DNA of 64,000 nucleotides from Anaerolineae bacterium (GTDB lineage: Bacteria; Chloroflexota; Anaerolineae; Anaerolineales; Anaerolineaceae), in assembly GCA_013178095.1 (NCBI GenBank), contig JABLXK010000007.1, forward strand, positions 1-64,000. The letters are read 5' to 3'. The notes beneath the pieces were generated by a model. The model was not told where the DNA came from. It ran no database searches and saw nothing but the letters and a program-made list of their open reading frames with translations. Below are positions 59,726-64,000 of this stretch, piece by piece. The position numbers and the translations under genes are program-made. Within the stretch, counting starts at the first letter, position 1; the number at the start of each line of letters is the position of its first letter.

Positions 59726-60883
59726 TTAATAATTTGTGAACACGTGTGTGATGGCGGTGGAGGCGGGGCCGCCCAGGGCTTGCAGGACGGCTGTGCGCAC
59801 ATCCGGCACCTGGTTCCCGCCAGCCTGCCCGCGCAACTGCATCACGGCTTCGACCGCCTGGTAAACGCCGGCCGCGCCCAGCGGAAAACCGCGCGCCTTA
59901 TTGCCGCCCATGGTCAGCAGCGGCAGCCTGCCCCTGGAGCTCAGGTCGTTTTCCTGCAGCCAGCGCCAGCCCTCGCCGCGCGCGGCAAACCCGCAGGCTT
60001 CCAGCGTTAAAACTCCATAGATGGAGGCGGCATCCCATAATTCGAAAAAGCTCACGCCGTCCCAATCCAGGTTCGCGTTCTGCAGCGCTTTGAGCACGGA
60101 TTGCGCGGCGGCGTTGAACGCCAGCGGATCGGGGCGGTCGTGCAGCGCCAGGGCATCGATGGATATGGTGGAGGAGGCGATACGCACCGGTTTCACCTGT
60201 CGGCTGCGGAAGAGCACCTTGTCGCTGACCAACAGCAGGGCAGCCGCCCCATCTGCATAGGGAGCCACGTCATACAGGTTGAGCGGGTCGCACACCAGCG
60301 GCGCGCGGTCGTAGGCTGCCTGGTCAATTGCCTTGCGGTACATGGCGTGCGGGTTATGCACGGCGTTGGCGTGCGCCAGCAGCGGCAGGACAGAGAAAGC
60401 GGCACGGGGAGCCTGGTAAAGGTCCAGATAGCGCTGCATAAGCATGCCCGCCAACCCGTTGGGGGTCAGGCCCTGCGTACTCTCGAAATCGAAATCAGCA
60501 GCTTGCGCCACGATCCCGTCCACTTCCGGGCCGACCATGTCGGTGTATTTTTCCACGCCCACTACCAGGGCGGATTCCACCAGGCCGGATTTAATTGCCA
60601 GGTAGCCCAGGCGCAGGGCGGCTGCGCCGGAAGCCTCGCCGGCTTCGGTTGTGAAGGTTTCAATGCCCTGCAAACCGATGTCGCTGGCCAGGCGCCCGCC
60701 CAAATTGGCCTGCTGCGAAAGAGAGGACGCCAGCAGGTTGCCCACGTACATGGCCTGCGGACGCATTACGCCCGCCTCGCGCATGGCCGCCAGCATAGCT
60801 TTGGAGGCCAGATTTTCCAGGGTAAGCTCCCAATGCTCCCCCACCGGAACGGCGCCGACTCCCGCAATGATGACTTCGCTCAC
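59726..60883 (-). CDS. Thiolase-superfamily protein of the mevalonate operon, catalytic residues replaced
   Basis: A 385-residue archaeal-type thiolase homologue, third gene after HMG-CoA reductase and synthase. The fold is clear: ALVVGVEKYTD, APYADGAAALLLVSD and the C-terminal GGNKARGFPLGAAG. However, where archaeal acetoacetyl-CoA thiolases have the nucleophile in EAACASGG, this protein reads EAGEASGAA (Glu instead of Cys, residue about 83). The usual HD in the middle motif is WD (ELWDAASIYG), and the GHP of the C-terminal motif is GFP. All recognised catalytic Cys and His residues are therefore missing. It may be structural, like the partner proteins in archaeal thiolase/HMGS complexes, or use a different chemistry. 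Start GTG follows AGGTAGGG. Confidence 0.85.
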   Translation of the reverse strand: MSEVIIAGVGAVPVGEHWELTLENLASKAMLAAMREAGVMRPQAMYVGNLLASSLSQQANLGGRLASDIGLQGIETFTTEAGEASGAAALRLGYLAIKSGLVESALVVGVEKYTDMVGPEVDGIVAQAADFDFESTQGLTPNGLAGMLMQRYLDLYQAPRAAFSVLPLLAHANAVHNPHAMYRKAIDQAAYDRAPLVCDPLNLYDVAPYADGAAALLLVSDKVLFRSRQVKPVRIASSTISIDALALHDRPDPLAFNAAAQSVLKALQNANLDWDGVSFFELWDAASIYGVLTLEACGFAARGEGWRWLQENDLSSRGRLPLLTMGGNKARGFPLGAAGVYQAVEAVMQLRGQAGGNQVPDVRTAVLQALGGPASTAITHVFTNY

Positions 60884-60889
60884 GATACC

Positions 60890-61963
60890 CTACCTCATCG
60901 CGATCTTGCCGCGGTAGCGGACATAAGTGGCGTAATCGATCTCCACACGCCGTGCGATATATTGGGCAGTCGAGGTCGCCAAAGACCGGTACTTCTCCAA
61001 CCGATCGGTTACGCGCAAATCCAGCGCGTCAGAACCGGCGCCGGAACCGTAGGAGACCACCAGGATGCGGTCGCCCGCTTTGGCCTCGTCCAGCACGGCA
61101 GTAAGGCCAATGGGGGAAGCCGCCGCGTAGGTATTGCCGATCATCGGCGCCAGCAGCCCGGTTTTGATTTGCTCCGCGCTAAAACCCAACTGCTTGGCCA
61201 CTCGTTGGGGAAACTTGGTATTGGGTTGATGGAAAACGGCGTAGGCATAATCGGCCGCCGTGGTGCCGCTGGCTTCCATCATGGTTTTGGCTGCCGTGGA
61301 AACGTGCTTGAAGTATGCCGGTTCACCGGTGAAGCGCTGGCCGTGTTCGGGGTAATGCTGGTAGGCGCGCCGCCAGAAATCGGGGGTATCCGTAACAAAA
61401 GAATAGGTGGAAATGATCTCGACCAGCGATTCTTCAGCCGGCCCCAGGATAAAGGCAGCCGCGCCGGCCGCGGCGGTGTATTCCAGCGCGTCACCGGGCT
61501 TGCCCTGCGCGGTATCCGCGCCGACAGCCAGGGCGTAATCGCCCATGCCGGAACCCACCAGCGCAATGGCCATCACCATGGCTTCCGTGCCGGCTTTGCA
61601 GGCGAATTCCATGTCGGCCGCCTGGATGTTGGGCGCAGTGCCGATAGCTTCCGCTACGATGGTGGAGCTGGGTTTGACCGCGTAAGGATGCGATTCCGAG
61701 CCCACCCAAACCGCGCGCAGCTTGCGCGGATCGAGGGCGGAACGCGCCAAGGCGTTGCGCGCTGCTTCGATGGACATGGTGACCGTGTCTTCGTCTAAAC
61801 CGGGGACGGATTTCTCCTTAATCGGCAGGCCCTCGTCCGAACCGCCCCACATGCGCGCCACTTCCGTGGCGGGCAGGCGGTACTGCGGCACGTAAGCGCC
61901 GTAGCCAACAATGCCCACCGGGCGGTTTGGTTTTAACAGCAAAGAATTCGATTCAGGGTTCAC
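60890..61963 (-). CDS. Hydroxymethylglutaryl-CoA synthase, archaeal type
   Basis: A 357-residue HMG-CoA synthase that joins acetoacetyl-CoA and acetyl-CoA. The catalytic residues are in place: Glu in [16 protein letters not shown] near 94-109, Cys in [13 protein letters not shown] near 126-138, and His in [14 protein letters not shown] near 235-248. The N-terminal [15 protein letters not shown] is also typical. The archaeal form is shorter than the eukaryotic one and works in complex with thiolase in methanogens. Start GTG overlaps the HMGR stop by 4 nt (GTGA) with GGAGGG upstream. The thiolase-like gene follows after 6 bp. Confidence 0.95.
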   Translation of the reverse strand: MNPESNSLLLKPNRPVGIVGYGAYVPQYRLPATEVARMWGGSDEGLPIKEKSVPGLDEDTVTMSIEAARNALARSALDPRKLRAVWVGSESHPYAVKPSSTIVAEAIGTAPNIQAADMEFACKAGTEAMVMAIALVGSGMGDYALAVGADTAQGKPGDALEYTAAAGAAAFILGPAEESLVEIISTYSFVTDTPDFWRRAYQHYPEHGQRFTGEPAYFKHVSTAAKTMMEASGTTAADYAYAVFHQPNTKFPQRVAKQLGFSAEQIKTGLLAPMIGNTYAAASPIGLTAVLDEAKAGDRILVVSYGSGAGSDALDLRVTDRLEKYRSLATSTAQYIARRVEIDYATYVRYRGKIAMR

Positions 61964-63240
61964 TTGGCCCTCCAGCTTTCGATAATTTCCAGGGCGCGTT
62001 GAATGTGGATCTTGCCCTCGTTGATCATTTGCTCCGATACGGCCGCCACCATGTCCTCCGGCGCACCGGCCGCAATTGCCACCTGGCGGGCATGCAGCGC
62101 CATGTGCCCGCGCTGAATGCCTTCGGTCGCCAGGGCGCGCAGTGCGCCCAGGTTTTGCGCCAGCCCGACCGAAACGATCACCTCGGCCAGTTCGGCGGCG
62201 GTCTTCACACCCATTAATTGGATGGCCGCGGCCGCGCCTTTGTGCACGCGCGTGGCCCCGCCTACGATCCCGACCGCCATGGGCATTTCCAGGCTGCCCA
62301 GCAGGCTGCCGTCCTCACCCTTTGACCAGGTACTCAGGCTGGTGTAACGCCCGCTGCGGGCGGCGTAGGCGTGCGCGCCGGCTTCCACCGCGCGCCAGTC
62401 GTTTCCGGTGGCAATCACCACCGCGTCCACGCCGTTCATGATGCCCTTGTTATGGGTGGCCGCGCGGTAAGGGTCCGCCGCGGCGAATGCCCAGGCTTCA
62501 ATGATGCGATCACGCACTTCGGCTCCCGTGTAATTGTTGAATGCCAGCGCCTCTTCCGGGATGCGGCATTGCGCGCGCGCCAGCCGGCGGTCCGCCAGGT
62601 TGGACAGGATGCGCAGCAGCACACGCCCGCCGCTGATGCGTTCGACCTGCGGCGCCAGGCGTTCCAGGGCGGTATTAATGGCGTTGGCGCCCATGGCGTC
62701 GCGCACGTCCATGATCAGGTGCAGCACGAGGAACGGCCCGATGGGCGATTTCTCGATCAGGCGCACCTGCAAATCGCGCGCGCCGCCGCCCAGCTTGAGC
62801 AGCAGCGGATCGATCTGGTTCGCTTCCGCCAGCAAGCCCTCACGCTGGGCTTCCAGGGCAGCTTTAGCCTGCTGCAGGTCGGGGACATCCAGCACTTGCA
62901 TCTGCCCGATCATCTCGGGAGCAGTTGCGGAAGCAGTGAAACCGCCGCCGGCGCGCGCCAGGCGCGCCATGAAAGAAGCAGCCGCCACCACCGAGGGTTC
63001 TTCGATCACCATCGGCACAGGTACTTCCCGCCCATTGATGAGGAAATGCTGCGCAACGCCCATGGGCAGGGCGTACGTACCCACCACATTTTCGATCATG
63101 TGATCGGCCTGCGCCAGGTTTAGTCCGTCCGCTCCGCTCAGCGCATCCAGCGCGGACTGATCCAGCGAGGTTTGCTCCGCCAGCTGCGCCAGGCGTTCGG
63201 CCGGGGTCATTTCGTAAAATTTCTTGTTATATTCTTCCAT
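61960..63240 (-). CDS. Hydroxymethylglutaryl-CoA reductase, class II
   Basis: A 426-residue bacterial-type HMG-CoA reductase. Motifs are [17 protein letters not shown] near 50-66 (HMG-CoA site, Glu), [19 protein letters not shown] near 172-190 (NAD(P) site), [20 protein letters not shown] near 262-281 (Lys and Asp), and the C-terminal [19 protein letters not shown] near 388-406 with the catalytic His. It converts HMG-CoA to mevalonate using NAD(P)H. It is the first gene of the operon and probably the rate-setting step. No strong promoter was identified in the 400 bp before it. Confidence 0.96.
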   Translation of the reverse strand: MEEYNKKFYEMTPAERLAQLAEQTSLDQSALDALSGADGLNLAQADHMIENVVGTYALPMGVAQHFLINGREVPVPMVIEEPSVVAAASFMARLARAGGGFTASATAPEMIGQMQVLDVPDLQQAKAALEAQREGLLAEANQIDPLLLKLGGGARDLQVRLIEKSPIGPFLVLHLIMDVRDAMGANAINTALERLAPQVERISGGRVLLRILSNLADRRLARAQCRIPEEALAFNNYTGAEVRDRIIEAWAFAAADPYRAATHNKGIMNGVDAVVIATGNDWRAVEAGAHAYAARSGRYTSLSTWSKGEDGSLLGSLEMPMAVGIVGGATRVHKGAAAAIQLMGVKTAAELAEVIVSVGLAQNLGALRALATEGIQRGHMALHARQVAIAAGAPEDMVAAVSEQMINEGKIHIQRALEIIESWRAK

Positions 63241-63305
63241 TTTTAGATTGTAGATGATACAAGCCGCCGGCTTGCAAAAACTATCAGAATATTAACAGGG
63301 ATTTT

Positions 63306-63327
63306 AACCACAGGTGAACACAGATTA
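63306..63327. repeat. Dispersed repeat (ACAGGTGAACACAGATTA)
   Basis: A 22-bp variant of the repeat at 58411-58440, differing by a few bases. Confidence 0.6.
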
Positions 63328-63391
63328 GGGATAGCTCCCTCTCCGGTTTATACGCCTTGAGGAGAAGGCAAAAAACCTTCCACTTCCAGCC

Positions 63392-63428
63392 GAGATTCTT
63401 CCCTCGCTGCGCGAGGTCAGAATGACAG
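63392..63428. repeat. Dispersed foldback repeat (GAGATTCTTC ... CAGAATGACAG)
   Basis: The central part CCCTCGCTGCGCGAGG forms a small hairpin (CCTCG / CGAGG). The ends resemble those of the repeat at 59480-59541. Confidence 0.6.
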
Positions 63429-63516
63429 TATCTGGCGGGAATGGAATCTCATCCTACCGATTACACAAGAAAGACAGATAAAAGTGAGTCATCTATGTTC
63501 ATCAATTATGAAACAA

Positions 63517-63536
63517 TCATCTGCGTTTATCCGTGT
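63517..63536. repeat. Dispersed repeat, minus orientation (ACACGGATAAACGCAGATGA)
   Basis: Read on the minus strand this 20-bp sequence joins the ACACGGATAAACGCAGATGA variant of the repeat at 58411. Confidence 0.55.
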
Positions 63537-63641
63537 AAGAAAGCAGCCTTTCAACCAAGTAGTACACATGAATGGGTGCTCTAGAAACATTTGGGGAGAG
63601 GTAAAATAACCATAGCACTACAGAATTAGAATGGAGTAAAA

Positions 63642-64000
63642 ATGAGAGATCCGCGCATCGATAAATTGGCTGACCTGTTGGTGGATTACAGCGTCAAAGT
63701 TCAGCCCAAACAAAAAGTCCTGATCCACGGCGAGTTGGGCAGCGAACCCTTGATATCCGCCTGTTTCAAGAAATGCCTGCAAGCCGGCGCGTATCCATTC
63801 GCCGTACCGTACATTGCCGACTGGGTGGAAAGCACCCTGCGCTACGGCAGCCCCGAGCAATACGCCGAGGTTTACCGCCCCTTCAAGGAAATGTACGAAA
63901 CCTACGACGCGCGTATCCGCATCCTGGGCGAGTTGAATACCAAAGAGCTTTCCCAGTTCGACCCGGCCAAAGTCTCGCAATTTTTTGGCGTCAACGGCGA
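63642..64000 (+). CDS. M29-type aminopeptidase, N-terminal part (runs off window)
   Basis: The 119 codons visible begin MRDPRIDKLADLLVDYSVKVQP and continue KVLIHGELGSEPLISACFKKCLQAGAYP, the opening of thermophilic M29 aminopeptidases (AmpS/AmpT type), including the later LGELNTKELSQFDPAKV. The metal ligands (Glu, His, Asp) lie further on, outside the window. GGAG lies 5 nt before the ATG. Confidence 0.85.
   Translation, partial: MRDPRIDKLADLLVDYSVKVQPKQKVLIHGELGSEPLISACFKKCLQAGAYPFAVPYIADWVESTLRYGSPEQYAEVYRPFKEMYETYDARIRILGELNTKELSQFDPAKVSQFFGVNG

Larger units (their letters stand above)
63241..63641. other. Divergent intergenic region with dispersed repeats
   Basis: The 400 bp between the mevalonate operon and the aminopeptidase gene hold three short dispersed repeats (63306-63327, 63392-63428, 63517-63536) and no ORF or RNA gene that I can support. 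Confidence 0.6.

Noticed and set aside
60101-61798. A 565-codon open frame opposite the thiolase and HMG-CoA synthase genes
   Set aside because: It spans the antisense of two genes, is Gly/His/Arg-rich, and has no domain signature; it is a shadow of G+C-rich codon usage.
1-64000. CRISPR arrays, prophage modules, restriction or toxin-antitoxin loci
   Set aside because: No regularly spaced repeats and no cas, phage structural or recognisable defence genes were seen on either strand.

Overview
The window is one 64 kb chromosomal segment at about 50-55 % G+C with compact, mostly intact genes on both strands and no phage or plasmid backbone. Gene content suggests an anaerobic or facultative bacterium of the Chloroflexota (Anaerolineae-like). 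The clues are an upper mevalonate pathway with an archaeal-type HMG-CoA synthase, an FMN-riboswitch-controlled NMT1-type riboflavin ABC transporter, a GlpA-like/GlpB-like/DUF1667 glycerol module, lipoproteins with beta-propeller or Ig-like domains, and several membrane GGDEF proteins. The taxon is an inference from gene families and was not tested by a search.

Layout. 1-7.3 kb: the end of an IS transposase at the left edge, a small membrane protein plus CYTH protein, then glycerol use (glpK divergent from a three-gene FAD dehydrogenase module) and an Ig-like lipoprotein. 7.5-11.8 kb: PAS-GGDEF protein, PspC protein, TolB-like propeller lipoprotein and a second lipoprotein. 11.9-18 kb: a carbohydrate module with a zinc alcohol dehydrogenase divergent from PTS IIA-IIB-IIC, a DeoR regulator, a class III aminotransferase and a 6-phospho-3-hexuloisomerase-like SIS protein. 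A consensus promoter overlain by three 10-bp-phased direct repeats precedes the PTS genes. 18-38 kb: mostly housekeeping and accessory genes (lpd, three further GGDEF proteins, GNAT, LOG, B3/B4, isochorismatase-like, two aldo/keto reductases, cyclophilin, DegV, nitroreductase, mutS2).

38.3-48 kb: a second sugar cluster. One operon carries a split transketolase, a double-SIS protein, a VOC protein and a sn-glycerol-1-phosphate dehydrogenase homologue. It is divergent from nagA and two tandem HAD phosphatases, followed by a SIS protein divergent from a GntR/UTRA regulator. An 18-bp sequence, 15/18 identical, sits at the transcription start of both minus-strand promoters and is probably the GntR operator. 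No transporter is encoded in the cluster.

48-58 kb: an orphan AmmeMemoRadiSam radical SAM enzyme; a strongly structured intergenic region with a 30-codon membrane-peptide ORF; xpt; the riboflavin ABC transporter behind a complete FMN riboswitch and terminator; then GNAT, LysE, NUDIX and membrane protein genes, a CPBP protease, an AlkD-like protein and a C45-type Ntn hydrolase. 58-64 kb: tRNA-Ser(CGA), a YoaP-like acetyltransferase, a MITE-like element with flanking direct repeats, the mevalonate operon HMGR-HMGS-thiolase, and the start of an M29 aminopeptidase. The thiolase-like protein of the mevalonate operon has lost all the recognisable catalytic residues of its family.
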